The notes beneath the pieces were generated by a model. That model did not search any database. It was given only the letters and a program-made list of their open reading frames with translations, and had not been told where the DNA came from. From NCBI GenBank assembly GCA_045578425.1, contig JAZNKF010000044.1, forward strand, positions 1 to 33,994: 33,994 nt of DNA, written 5' to 3'. Source of the stretch: RGIG3009 sp045578425 (GTDB lineage Bacteria > Bacillota > Clostridia > Oscillospirales > Acutalibacteraceae). Of this stretch, positions 16,870 through 24,904 are shown piece by piece. The first letter of the stretch is position 1. The number at the start of each line of letters is the position of its first letter. The translations under genes and the position numbers were made by a program.

Positions 16870-16897
16870 TTGAACCGCTTTTTGTTTGCTATATAAT
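16870..16897 (+). promoter_or_regulatory. Orphan plus-strand promoter-like site
   Basis: TTGAAC (16870-16875) and TATAAT (16892-16897) are 16 bp apart on the plus strand. Downstream, up to the guaA terminator at 17042, no convincing ORF with a ribosome site exists. The guaA terminator hairpin is followed by no T-run on this strand. It could drive a short RNA antisense to guaA, or be a relic. The stretch 16861-17041 otherwise holds nothing I can support. Confidence 0.3.
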
Positions 16898-17041
16898 CTT
16901 ATTTACAGGATAGGTAAGGTAGTCAAAAATGAAATAACATTAAAATGCCCATTACAAAAAGAAGCAAATCCAAACACTGCTATTTATGGGATTCCATTGT
17001 AAAAATGAGTCCGTAAAGATTGAAGAAGGCGTTGTTGTAAT

Positions 17042-17074
17042 AAAAAGCGGCTTGAAAGCAAAAGCTTTCAAGCC
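17042..17074 (-). terminator. Terminator of guaA
   Basis: GGCTTGAAAGC (17049-17059) and GCTTTCAAGCC (17064-17074) form a perfect 11-bp stem with an AAAA loop (TTTT on the minus strand). The minus strand then reads GCTTTTTATT. It sits 20 bp after the guaA stop. Confidence 0.9.
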
Positions 17075-17093
17075 ACAAATAAACGATACGAAA

Positions 17094-18071
17094 TCATTCC
17101 CACTCAATCGTGCCAATCGGCTTCGGCGTCAGGTCATACAACACGCGGTTGATGCCCTCGACCTCATGAGTGATGCGGTCGGTGATGTGGTGCAACAGCG
17201 CATAGGGGATTTCTTCAATGGTGGCGCTCATCGCATCGGTGGTGTTTACCGCGCGGATAATAGCGGGCCAACCCTCATACCGTTTGCCGTCGCGTACGCC
17301 AACACTTTTGACATCCGGCACGGCAATGAAATATTGCCAAACCGATTCGGCAAGGCCGCTTTTGTCAAATTCTTCGCGCAAGATGGCATCGGCTTCACGC
17401 AAGGCATGCAAACGGTCGCGGGTGATGGCACCCAGGCAACGCACGCCCAAGCCGGGGCCCGGGAACGGTTGACGATACACCATCGCGTGCGGCAGACCCA
17501 ACGCCTCGCCAACCACGCGGACTTCGTCTTTGTAAAGCAGTTTGACGGGTTCGACGAGTTCCATTTCCATCTCTTCGGGCAAGCCACCGACGTTGTGGTG
17601 TGCTTTAACACCGTCCGATTCCAAAATGTCGGGATAAATGGTACCTTGTGCCAAGAAAGAGATGCCTTTGAGTTTGCCGGCTTCTTCGTCAAAGACTTTG
17701 ATAAATTCGCCGCCGATGATTTTGCGTTTTCTTTCCGGTTCAGCCACGCCGGCGAGCAGGTTTAAGAAACGGTCGGTAGCATCAATATAAATAAGGTTGG
17801 CATCGAGTTCTTTGCCGAAAACTTCAATAACTTGTTCGCTTTCGCCTTTGCGCATTAAACCGTGGTTAACGTGAACGCAAACCAATTGTTTGCCAATGGC
17901 TTTGATAAGCAATGCTGCCACGACTGACGAATCCACGCCACCGGACAGTGCCAACAACACCTTTTTATCGCCAACTTGTGCGCGCACCGCCGCTACTTGT
18001 TCATCGATAAACGCTTGTGCGAGTTCGGGGGTGGTGATGCGTTGCATGGTTTCGGGACGTACATTCTGCAT
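17094..18071 (-). CDS. guaA: GMP synthase ATP-pyrophosphatase subunit (no glutaminase domain)
   Basis: Converts XMP to GMP using ATP and ammonia. The 325-aa protein starts directly in the ATP-PPase domain, with the P-loop-like SGGVDSS at residues 43-49, FLAQGTIYPDILES near 145, RQPFPGPGLGVR near 205, and the C-terminal dimerisation domain ending KPIGTIEWE. Standard bacterial GuaA (~510-520 aa) begins with a ~190-aa class-I glutamine amidotransferase domain; none is present here or just upstream. The two-subunit form is best known from archaea. The start has a strong GGAGG site and the gene has its own consensus promoter and terminator, so it is a complete transcription unit and not a truncation by frameshift. 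The glutaminase partner must be elsewhere, or free ammonia is used. Confidence 0.9.
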   Translation of the reverse strand: MQNVRPETMQRITTPELAQAFIDEQVAAVRAQVGDKKVLLALSGGVDSSVVAALLIKAIGKQLVCVHVNHGLMRKGESEQVIEVFGKELDANLIYIDATDRFLNLLAGVAEPERKRKIIGGEFIKVFDEEAGKLKGISFLAQGTIYPDILESDGVKAHHNVGGLPEEMEMELVEPVKLLYKDEVRVVGEALGLPHAMVYRQPFPGPGLGVRCLGAITRDRLHALREADAILREEFDKSGLAESVWQYFIAVPDVKSVGVRDGKRYEGWPAIIRAVNTTDAMSATIEEIPYALLHHITDRITHEVEGINRVLYDLTPKPIGTIEWE

Positions 18072-18133
18072 GGAAAAGCCTCCTTAAAAAATAGGGTTTT
18101 AGCCCAATTAGTATACGAGATTTGATACAGTTT

Positions 18134-18162
18134 ATTATAAACTTTGAGCAAACCGCTGTCAA
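18134..18162 (-). promoter_or_regulatory. Consensus promoter of guaA
   Basis: A perfect sigma-A promoter on the minus strand: TTGACA (18157-18162), 17-bp spacer, TATAAT (18134-18139). RNA would start near 18127, giving a ~55-nt leader. That leader has only a tiny GGG/CCC hairpin and no recognisable purine riboswitch. Confidence 0.9.
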
Positions 18163-18172
18163 GGGAAACAAG

Positions 18173-18202
18173 AAAAAAGCAGGGCATTTGCCCTGCTTTT
18201 TT
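18173..18202. terminator. Terminator after the oxidoreductase gene
   Basis: GCAGGGC (18179-18185) and GCCCTGC (18190-18196) pair around a 4-nt loop, with six flanking A-T pairs. On the minus strand it follows the oxidoreductase stop by 5 bp and is followed by a T-run. Its position just upstream of the guaA -35 separates the two units. Confidence 0.9.
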
Positions 18203-18207
18203 AATAC

Positions 18208-19254
18208 TTATTTGGTTTTTTCAGCCATGATTTCTTTGATTTTGCTGATAACTTCAACAACTTTCAATGCTTCCTCATGGGTGATGCGATAGGGTTTGCC
18301 TTCGCGGAAATCTTCGTACATGCCAACCCATGTTTCGTCCAAGGGTTCGCGGCGTTCCTCGGCAGTCATTTCGCCTTCTACCCATTCGAGTTTTTGGGCT
18401 GTACCCCAACCTTGCGGCGTTCCTTCACTTGCGGGGGGTTTGACAAATTCCGTACCGGGTTTCAAGTATTTCCAGGTGAAAATTTTGGTTACCGGATCGT
18501 GCCATGCAGCACCGCGGTCACCGTAAATCATCAATTGCGGGACAAAGGTGGCCACGCAAGAGCTGATTTCCATATCCACAATGCGGCCGTTGATACCGGT
18601 CATCACCAATTTGATGTGGTCTTCGCAGTTGCCGCTTGCCAGGGTTTGGCGAGTTTCGGCATAAATATCGGTGTAGTCACCGCCGCAGAAGTTGAGCGCA
18701 TGGTCAATGACGTGGGGACCCCAGTTGAGCAATTGTCCGCCGCCGAATTTGTTGATGGTTTGCCAGTCAGCACGGCCGGTAAAGCCGTTGCGTGCCAAGC
18801 GAACTTCTACCACGTTACCGAGCAAGCCGGAATCGGCCAGTTCCATACCTTTTTCGAACATTTTTTCCCAACGGCGATTGTGACGAATATACAGTTTCAC
18901 TTCCGGATGAGCATCAGCATAATCCATCAATGCTTTGGCGTCGGTGTAATTGCAGCAAATGGGTTTTTCCAAAAACACGTTTTTGCCGGCTTTTAATGCC
19001 ATCATAGCATGGGTAAAGTGGTCGCACGAACGGGTGGCAATATCGACAATTTCCACTTCGGGGTCGGCAATCAATTCTTCAATCGTGGCATAGGATTTGC
19101 AGTTGTATTTTTCCGAAACTTCTTTGCGGCGTTCTTCGATGATGTCGCACACCGCGTAGATTTCGAACATGTTGCCTTTGCCGGCGAGTTCTGCCAAATG
19201 CATGCCTTTACCGGCACGTCCCAAACCGACAATACCTAATTTGATTGGTTTCAT
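18208..19254 (-). CDS. Gfo/Idh/MocA family NAD(P)-dependent oxidoreductase
   Basis: A 348-aa cytosolic dehydrogenase of sugars or inositol-like compounds. The Rossmann motif GIVGLGRAGKGMH is at residues 8-20. FLEKPICCN near residue 93 carries the family's catalytic EKP lysine, and HVIDHALNFCGG near 180 matches the substrate-side motif. It lies 3 bp after a TIM-barrel epimerase gene, sharing its promoter. This pairing is typical of inositol, keto-inositol or glycoside breakdown modules. The ribosome site (GTGGGG) is modest, suggesting translational coupling. The substrate cannot be stated. Confidence 0.9.
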   Translation of the reverse strand: MKPIKLGIVGLGRAGKGMHLAELAGKGNMFEIYAVCDIIEERRKEVSEKYNCKSYATIEELIADPEVEIVDIATRSCDHFTHAMMALKAGKNVFLEKPICCNYTDAKALMDYADAHPEVKLYIRHNRRWEKMFEKGMELADSGLLGNVVEVRLARNGFTGRADWQTINKFGGGQLLNWGPHVIDHALNFCGGDYTDIYAETRQTLASGNCEDHIKLVMTGINGRIVDMEISSCVATFVPQLMIYGDRGAAWHDPVTKIFTWKYLKPGTEFVKPPASEGTPQGWGTAQKLEWVEGEMTAEERREPLDETWVGMYEDFREGKPYRITHEEALKVVEVISKIKEIMAEKTK

Positions 19255-19257
19255 AGT

Positions 19258-19998
19258 TTAAATGCCCCACTTTCTTAAAATTTCACGGCTTTCAGCCAAA
19301 TCTTCCAAAGGTTCGCGCAGATGAGTATCGTGTTCAATGAAAATCCATTTGTCAAACCCTTTTTCCAAGGCGGTTTTCACAACGTGTTCGTTGTCGACAG
19401 GGAAGTTGCCTTGACCCAAGCCACAGAAATACCCGCGTTGTTGCCAGTTGGATTGGTTGGGGTCTTTCATGACCCAACCTTTAAGGTGAATGGCTTCGAT
19501 GCGGTCATAGTATTTGTCCATGATTTCGCGCACATTGCCACCGGCAACCGCCAAGTGTCCCACGTCAAACACCATACCGGCATCGGGGCAGGCTTCCAAA
19601 AAGGTTTCTAATTGTTCTTGCGTTTCCACCAGGGTTCCCAGGTGGTTGTGCATGGCAGCACGAATACCGTATTTTTTGCACGCTTCGGTTAAATAATTTA
19701 CCCGACGGCAGAGAACATCCAAGTTTTCGGCGCGGATAATATCTGTCCAAATATAGGATTTGCCGAAAGCGGCAGTCCACTGAATTTTTTGCTCAATGGT
19801 GGGAGCCAAGCAGGTGGCAAAATCCATTCCCTTTTTAGCCAAAATCGATGCTTTGTGCAGAGCGTCCGCGGCATCGGTGGGGGAAAGGCGTTCCAAGCCG
19901 TCAAATCCGAGGGCTTTAATGTCGTCCATGCGTTGTTCGTAGTCATAAAAGCCACCGTACCATTGGTTCATACCATAATCCGCTATACCAATTTTCAA
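19258..19998 (-). CDS. Sugar phosphate isomerase/epimerase (xylose-isomerase-like TIM barrel)
   Basis: A 246-aa AP-endonuclease-2 superfamily barrel, related to IolE/IolH-like and 3-keto-sugar epimerases. Metal-ligand motifs are visible: AAMHNHLGTLVET near residue 125, VFDVGHLAVAGG near 155, AIHLKGW near 180, and FIEHD near 225. I chose the start MLKIGIADYG at 19998 because GGAGG lies 7 nt upstream; an upstream ATG at 20031 has no ribosome site. It is first in a two-gene unit with the oxidoreductase. Confidence 0.85.
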   Translation of the reverse strand: MKIGIADYGMNQWYGGFYDYEQRMDDIKALGFDGLERLSPTDAADALHKASILAKKGMDFATCLAPTIEQKIQWTAAFGKSYIWTDIIRAENLDVLCRRVNYLTEACKKYGIRAAMHNHLGTLVETQEQLETFLEACPDAGMVFDVGHLAVAGGNVREIMDKYYDRIEAIHLKGWVMKDPNQSNWQQRGYFCGLGQGNFPVDNEHVVKTALEKGFDKWIFIEHDTHLREPLEDLAESREILRKWGI

Positions 19999-20029
19999 CA
20001 TTGTAAAACCTCCGTTCAAAGACACTTTC

Positions 20030-20077
20030 ATTATAGCAATATCTTTGAAAAATTACATTGTAAATGTTCTCATTTAC
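20030..20077 (-). promoter_or_regulatory. Promoter and candidate operator of the epimerase-oxidoreductase pair
   Basis: On the minus strand an extended -10 (TGC TATAAT, hexamer at 20030-20035) serves the epimerase gene; the -35 is weak. Just upstream is a perfect 18-bp inverted repeat, GTAAATG-TTCT-CATTTAC (20060-20077), overlapping a smaller TTACA-T-TGTAA palindrome (20053-20063). A weak -35 plus a palindrome suggests an activator or repressor site. Confidence 0.55.
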
Positions 20078-20107
20078 TTTGCAAAAAAGATTCAAAAGAG
20101 CGGAGAT

Positions 20108-22801
20108 TTACAAAAGTTGCATGCTTTGTTCGAGCAGCGCCAGTTTTTCTTGCAATCGTGCGGCTTGGTCGCGTGCCGTTTGCACCACGTTTTCGGGGGC
20201 TTTGCCCGTGAACGCGGGGTTATTAAGGCGAGCAAGCACGCCGTCCAATTGTTTTTGGGTGTTTTCCTTTTCTTTTTGCAAGCGGGCTTTTTCCGCTTCC
20301 TTGTCCACCAGTTCTGCCAACGGAATTTTGACGGTGGCATCGGCGGTAACAATGCTGACAGCACCGTCCACGTCAAAATGTTCGCCTACCGAAACGCCGG
20401 AAGCCGAAGCCAACCGCACAAAAAACGGTGTACCGTCGGTAAAGGTTTGTTCAAAAGCGGTTTCCACGTACACGTGCGCTTTGCGGGAGGGCGGAACGTT
20501 CATTTCGCCGCGGCGATTACGAATAGCGCCGATAACTTCCATGATGCGTTCCATTTCTTTTTCCTCTTTGGGGAAAGAAAGAGTCTCTTGGTATATCGGC
20601 CACTCGGCAATCATGAGCGCGTCGCCTTCGTGGGGGAGAGATTGCCAAATTTCTTCTGTGATGAACGGCATGAACGGATGTAACAGTTTTAACATACCCG
20701 TCATGATATACACCAGCACTTGGCAGGTTTGCACGGCGTTTTCGCCTTGCAAACGGTTTTTGCAGAGTTCAATGTACCAGTCGCAGAAATTATCCCAAAT
20801 GAAATCATACAGTTTTTGTACGGCAATACCCAGTTCGAACTTATCCAAGTTTTCGGTGACCGCTTGCACCAAGGTGTTAAAGCGGGAAACAATCCATTTG
20901 TCTTCCAAGGTGAGTTCCTCGGGAAGAGTTAGCGGAATCGTTTTGTCGCCGATGTTCATCAAGATAAAGCGGGCGGCATTCCAGAGTTTGTTGGCAAAGT
21001 TACGCGAAGCCTCGACTTTGTCGGTCATAAAGCGCATATCGTTGCCGGGACTGTTGCCGGTTGCTAACATAAAGCGCAACGCATCCGCACCGTATTCGGC
21101 AATAATTTCCAGCGGGTCAATGCCGTTGCCCAGTGATTTGGACATTTTACGACCTTGCGAATCGCGCACCAAACCGTGAATCAATACTGTTTCAAACGGG
21201 GCTTTATCGGTATATTTTAAAGCCGAGAAAATCATGCGGCTGACCCAGAAACCAATGATATCATAACCGGTAACCAGCGTGTTGGTGGGATAAAAATACG
21301 TAAAGTCTTTGTGGTTTTCGTCCGGCCAACCAAGGGTACTGAACGGCCACAAAGCAGAGGAGAACCAAGTGTCCAACGTATCAGGGTCTTGCGTTAAAGC
21401 GCTGCTGCCACATTTTGGACAGGTGTGGGGCGCCTCTTTGGCAACCACCGTTTCACCGCAATCGGCACAATACCACGCGGGGATTTGGTGACCCCACCAC
21501 AACTGACGAGAAATACACCAGTCGCGGGTGTTGCTCATCCAGTTCATATAGTTTTTGGTAAAGCGTTCGGGAACAAAACGAATGTTGCCGTTTGCCACCG
21601 CTTCAATGGCGGGTTTCGCCAGCGGTTCCATGCGTACAAACCATTGTTTGGACACCATCGGCTCGATGGTGGAATGGCAACGGTAACAAGTACCGACATC
21701 GTGCTTGAGGGGTTCGATTTCTTTGAGGAAACCGCCGGCTTCCAAATCTGCCAAAATTGCTTTGCGAGCTTCGGGGCAAGTCATGCCGGCGTATTTGCCG
21801 CAATCCAGCACTTCAGGCTCGTCCACAGAGGCTCTGCCCGAGGCAATATATTCTGCCGCTTCGGCGGCATCTGCCGCACCGGTCAAATGACCGTCGTAAG
21901 TCAGCATACGAATCATGGGGAGGTTGTGGCGTTTGCCAACCTCAAAGTCGTTGGGGTCGTGCGCGGGAGTGATTTTTACCACGCCGGTACCTTTTGTCAT
22001 GTCGGCATGTTCGTCGCAAACAATCGGAATTTCTTTGTTCAAAAGCGGCAAAATGACGTGACAGCCGTGCAAGTGAGCATAGCGCGGGTCTTCGGCGTTG
22101 ATAGCCACCGCGGTGTCACCCAACATGGTCTCGGGACGGGTGGTAGCCAGTTCCAAAAACTCGCCGGTTTCTTTGACCGGGTATAACAAATGCCAAAAAT
22201 GGCTGTCTTGGTCTTCGTATTCCACTTCGGCATCGGAAATGGAAGTGTTACAATGCGGGCACCAGTTTACCATGCGGTTGCCGCGGTAAATCAACCCTTC
22301 GTTATAAAGACGAACAAACACTTCTTTGACCGCTTCGGAGCAGCCTTCGTCCATGGTGAAACGTTCCCGCTCCCAGTCGCAGCTGGAACCGAGTTTTTTG
22401 AGTTGTCCGACAATGCGGTTACCATATTGATTTTTCCAAGCCCAAGCGCGTTCCAAAAACCCGTCGCGCCCAATCATATCTTTGGTGACACCCTCTTTGC
22501 GCATGGCTTCTACCACTTTGGCTTCGGTGGCAATGGATGCGTGGTCGGTGCCGGGCAGCCACAAAGCTTCAAAACCTTGCATACGCTTAAAACGAATCAA
22601 GATGTCTTGTAACGTTTCGTCCAAAGCGTGTCCCATGTGCAGTTGTCCCGTCACATTTGGCGGCGGGATAACAATGGTATACGGTTCTTTTTCGGGATTG
22701 GGTTCGGCATGGAACCAACCACCCTCAGTCCAAAAATCGTAAATACGAGCTTCTACTTCTTGCGGTTCATAAGTTTTTGCCAGTTCTTTATTTTTTGACA
22801 T
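20108..22801 (-). CDS. valS: Valyl-tRNA synthetase
   Basis: Class-I synthetase charging tRNA-Val, 897 aa from the chosen start. The start MSKNKELAKT at 22801 has GGAGG 10 nt upstream; a longer frame to 22849 adds 16 unconserved residues. Seen motifs: NVTGQLHMGHAL with HMGH at 55-58, the editing domain with TTRPETMLGDTAVA, a zinc-ribbon-like CADCGE...CPKCGSS, VRDSQGRKMSKSLGN (KMSKS loop), and a C-terminal coiled coil from about residue 830 rich in K, E and Q. Arginine usage is mostly CGN. No T-box leader precedes it, since the capD terminator is only ~75 bp upstream. Confidence 0.97.
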   Translation of the reverse strand: MSKNKELAKTYEPQEVEARIYDFWTEGGWFHAEPNPEKEPYTIVIPPPNVTGQLHMGHALDETLQDILIRFKRMQGFEALWLPGTDHASIATEAKVVEAMRKEGVTKDMIGRDGFLERAWAWKNQYGNRIVGQLKKLGSSCDWERERFTMDEGCSEAVKEVFVRLYNEGLIYRGNRMVNWCPHCNTSISDAEVEYEDQDSHFWHLLYPVKETGEFLELATTRPETMLGDTAVAINAEDPRYAHLHGCHVILPLLNKEIPIVCDEHADMTKGTGVVKITPAHDPNDFEVGKRHNLPMIRMLTYDGHLTGAADAAEAAEYIASGRASVDEPEVLDCGKYAGMTCPEARKAILADLEAGGFLKEIEPLKHDVGTCYRCHSTIEPMVSKQWFVRMEPLAKPAIEAVANGNIRFVPERFTKNYMNWMSNTRDWCISRQLWWGHQIPAWYCADCGETVVAKEAPHTCPKCGSSALTQDPDTLDTWFSSALWPFSTLGWPDENHKDFTYFYPTNTLVTGYDIIGFWVSRMIFSALKYTDKAPFETVLIHGLVRDSQGRKMSKSLGNGIDPLEIIAEYGADALRFMLATGNSPGNDMRFMTDKVEASRNFANKLWNAARFILMNIGDKTIPLTLPEELTLEDKWIVSRFNTLVQAVTENLDKFELGIAVQKLYDFIWDNFCDWYIELCKNRLQGENAVQTCQVLVYIMTGMLKLLHPFMPFITEEIWQSLPHEGDALMIAEWPIYQETLSFPKEEKEMERIMEVIGAIRNRRGEMNVPPSRKAHVYVETAFEQTFTDGTPFFVRLASASGVSVGEHFDVDGAVSIVTADATVKIPLAELVDKEAEKARLQKEKENTQKQLDGVLARLNNPAFTGKAPENVVQTARDQAARLQEKLALLEQSMQLL

Positions 22802-22814
22802 ATGCGCACAGCCT

Positions 22815-22837
22815 CCATATTGAAAAGCAATATATGG
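22815..22837 (-). promoter_or_regulatory. Hairpin covering the valS ribosome site
   Basis: In the predicted valS leader, CCATATATTG (22837-22828) can pair with CAATATGG (22822-22815), giving 8 bp with a 2-nt bulge and a 5-nt loop. The last two G of the stem belong to the GGAGG ribosome site (22812-22816), so the hairpin would partly hide it. Confidence 0.4.
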
Positions 22838-22839
22838 GT

Positions 22840-22868
22840 ATTGTAACATACATTTTCAAATAGTACAA
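22840..22868 (-). promoter_or_regulatory. Promoter of valS
   Basis: TTGTAC (22863-22868) and TACAAT (22840-22845) lie 17 bp apart on the minus strand, between the capD terminator and valS. The predicted leader is about 30 nt. Confidence 0.7.
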
Positions 22869-22869
22869 G

Positions 22870-22907
22870 AAAAAGAAACCACGACAGCAAAGTTTTTGCT
22901 GTCGTGG
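22870..22907 (-). terminator. Terminator of the polysaccharide operon
   Basis: CCACGACAGCAAA (22879-22891) and TTTGCTGTCGTGG (22895-22907) form a perfect 13-bp stem with a 3-nt loop. The minus strand continues TTTCTTTTTC. It follows the CapD-like gene's stop by 6 bp. Confidence 0.92.
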
Positions 22908-22913
22908 CAAACA

Positions 22914-24854
22914 TTAATGAACAGCCGACGAATAGTCGAGGTCTGCTATGGCTTTATTGTTAACGTCCTCGGGGCTTTTGTAAGTGGGAACCACTTGTTT
23001 CATCGTCGTAATGATTTGTTCAACCGAGTCGGTTTTTAACGCTTCTTCCAAGGTGCTGAGCACGGCTTGAAGCTGGGGTAAAGTAATGGGATTATGGCGG
23101 TGCTCAATGAAGATTTTGTGATTCTCGGTGGAAGTCAAATCTTCGCTGCGCATGAGCAGTTCTTCATACAATTTTTCTCCCGGCCGCAAACCGACTTCTT
23201 GGATTTGAATGTCGACATACGGGGTAAACCCGGAAAGGCGAATCAAATTTTCTGCCAATTCCAAAATACTTACGGGAGCGCCCATGTCCAACACAAAAAT
23301 TTCGGAATCTTGTGCCATGGAACCGGCTTGTAATACCAACTGTGCTGCTTCGGGAATGGTCATGAAATAGCGAATAACGCGCTTGTCGGTAATCGTCACG
23401 GGACCGCCGTGAGCAATTTGACGACGGAACAGCGGAACAACCGAGCCGTTAGAGCCCAACACATTACCAAAGCGAACGGCGGCATATTTTGTTTTGCTGG
23501 CAGAACCAACACCCTGAACCACCATTTCACACAACCGTTTGGAGGCACCCATAACGTTGGTCGGATTCACGGCTTTGTCGGTGGAAATTAAAATAAAGCG
23601 TTCGGCCTCATAGGTGTTTGCTGTTTTAGCAACAATATAAGTGCCGAAAACGTTGTTGCGAATGGCCTCTTCGGGACAATTTTCCATGAGCGGTACGTGT
23701 TTATGTGCCGCTGCGTGGAAAACAATTTGCGGATGATACTTTTCGAACAAGCGTTCAATTTTATGTTCATCACGAACCGAGGCAATCTCAACTTGCAAAT
23801 CCAACGCATTTCCATAATCATAGCGAAGTTCTTGTTGGATATCATACGCATTGTTTTCATAGATATCCACAACAATCAATTTGCGCGGTTTGTGTCGAGC
23901 AATTTGGCGGCACAACTCCGAACCGATAGATCCGCCGCCACCGGTAACAAGAACAACCTTATCTTTCAGAAAATCATAGGCACTGTCGTTCTCGAAAGAA
24001 ACGGAATCGCGCCCCAACAAATCTTCCAGCTGCACTTCGCGTGCGTGTTGAAGCAGCGGCTTGCTGGTGTCCCTGTCAATTAACTGTAAGATGTTCGGCA
24101 AGACACGAACTTTGCATTTGAGCGAGGTGCAGATACGCAACACCTCACGTGTGCGTTCTTCTACCGCCGAAGGGAGGGCGACAAACACGTCGTGAGAATG
24201 ATAACGGGAAAGAACATCACTTAACCGCTCGATAGGGCCTTCTATCGGGACACCGTGGATTTGTTTGCCGATTTTGGAAGGGTCATCGTCCAACAAACAA
24301 ATCGGCCGATAAGGACTGGCACTGTTGTTTTTGAGTTCTTCGAGAATTAAAACACCGGCTTTGCCGGCACCGATGATAACTGCCGGAGCACGATGCAAAG
24401 AGGAACGGTTAACAAAAGACTCACGAAACCGACGGTAGCACAGTCGGGTTGTTAACATGAGCACCACGGCAAACAAGGTGGAAAACAACATAAAGAACGC
24501 AGGGGGGGAAGTCTTAAAAACACTCCAAGCCAGCAAAATATAAAGACCGTAACCGGTTCCTCCGGCAAACAACAAATGCAAATATTCACGACTGGCGGCG
24601 TAGCGCCAAAGACTGGCGTACGTGCGAAAAAGAAGCATTGCTACAAAGATGCAGCAGCCAAGCAGCAAAAAATGCAACGGGATTGGGGCGCCGGAAGCAG
24701 CAAGCTGGGATAAATAGGAGCTGGTGTTATGTGCGGACAAAACCGACAAGAGAAAAAAGCTGCCGGATAAAATCACAATATCAAACAGCACTAACAACAA
24801 CTCGGGAAGCGGGGATGTGCGGAGAAAAGATTTTTTGTCATAAGAACCGGACAA
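22914..24854 (-). CDS. Membrane UDP-sugar 4,6-dehydratase, CapD/PglF/EpsC family
   Basis: A 646-aa enzyme that prepares a UDP-GlcNAc-derived sugar for capsule or glycan synthesis at the membrane. Four transmembrane segments lie in residues ~15-130. A first Rossmann domain (AVIIGAGKAGVLILEEL near 160) is followed by the catalytic SDR domain with VLVTGGGGSIGSELCRQI near 300, ISTDKAVNPTNVMGASKR near 415 (the modified TDK-x-M-x3-K active site of this family), and HGGPVTITDKRVIRYFMTIPEA. It seems to start at TTG (24854), with GAGGTGA about 6 nt upstream; the nearby ATG at 24860 is out of frame. It follows the CpsD-like kinase by 50 bp and closes the operon. Confidence 0.9.
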   Translation of the reverse strand: MSGSYDKKSFLRTSPLPELLLVLFDIVILSGSFFLLSVLSAHNTSSYLSQLAASGAPIPLHFLLLGCCIFVAMLLFRTYASLWRYAASREYLHLLFAGGTGYGLYILLAWSVFKTSPPAFFMLFSTLFAVVLMLTTRLCYRRFRESFVNRSSLHRAPAVIIGAGKAGVLILEELKNNSASPYRPICLLDDDPSKIGKQIHGVPIEGPIERLSDVLSRYHSHDVFVALPSAVEERTREVLRICTSLKCKVRVLPNILQLIDRDTSKPLLQHAREVQLEDLLGRDSVSFENDSAYDFLKDKVVLVTGGGGSIGSELCRQIARHKPRKLIVVDIYENNAYDIQQELRYDYGNALDLQVEIASVRDEHKIERLFEKYHPQIVFHAAAHKHVPLMENCPEEAIRNNVFGTYIVAKTANTYEAERFILISTDKAVNPTNVMGASKRLCEMVVQGVGSASKTKYAAVRFGNVLGSNGSVVPLFRRQIAHGGPVTITDKRVIRYFMTIPEAAQLVLQAGSMAQDSEIFVLDMGAPVSILELAENLIRLSGFTPYVDIQIQEVGLRPGEKLYEELLMRSEDLTSTENHKIFIEHRHNPITLPQLQAVLSTLEEALKTDSVEQIITTMKQVVPTYKSPEDVNNKAIADLDYSSAVH

Positions 24855-24904
24855 ACCATATCACCTCACAAAAACGGTACTTAAGTAAGCCACCGATTTT
24901 AAGA

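Noticed and set aside
16945..17016. 23-codon frame (MPITKRSKSK...) downstream of the orphan promoter
   Set aside because: No ribosome site before the ATG and no recognisable feature; likely chance.
16986..17765. 259-codon open frame on the plus strand
   Set aside because: It is antisense to guaA, starts without a ribosome site and runs through the guaA terminator. The frame is open only because of guaA codon bias.
18072..18130. Purine riboswitch in the guaA leader
   Set aside because: The ~55-nt leader has none of the conserved purine-aptamer core and is too short for it.
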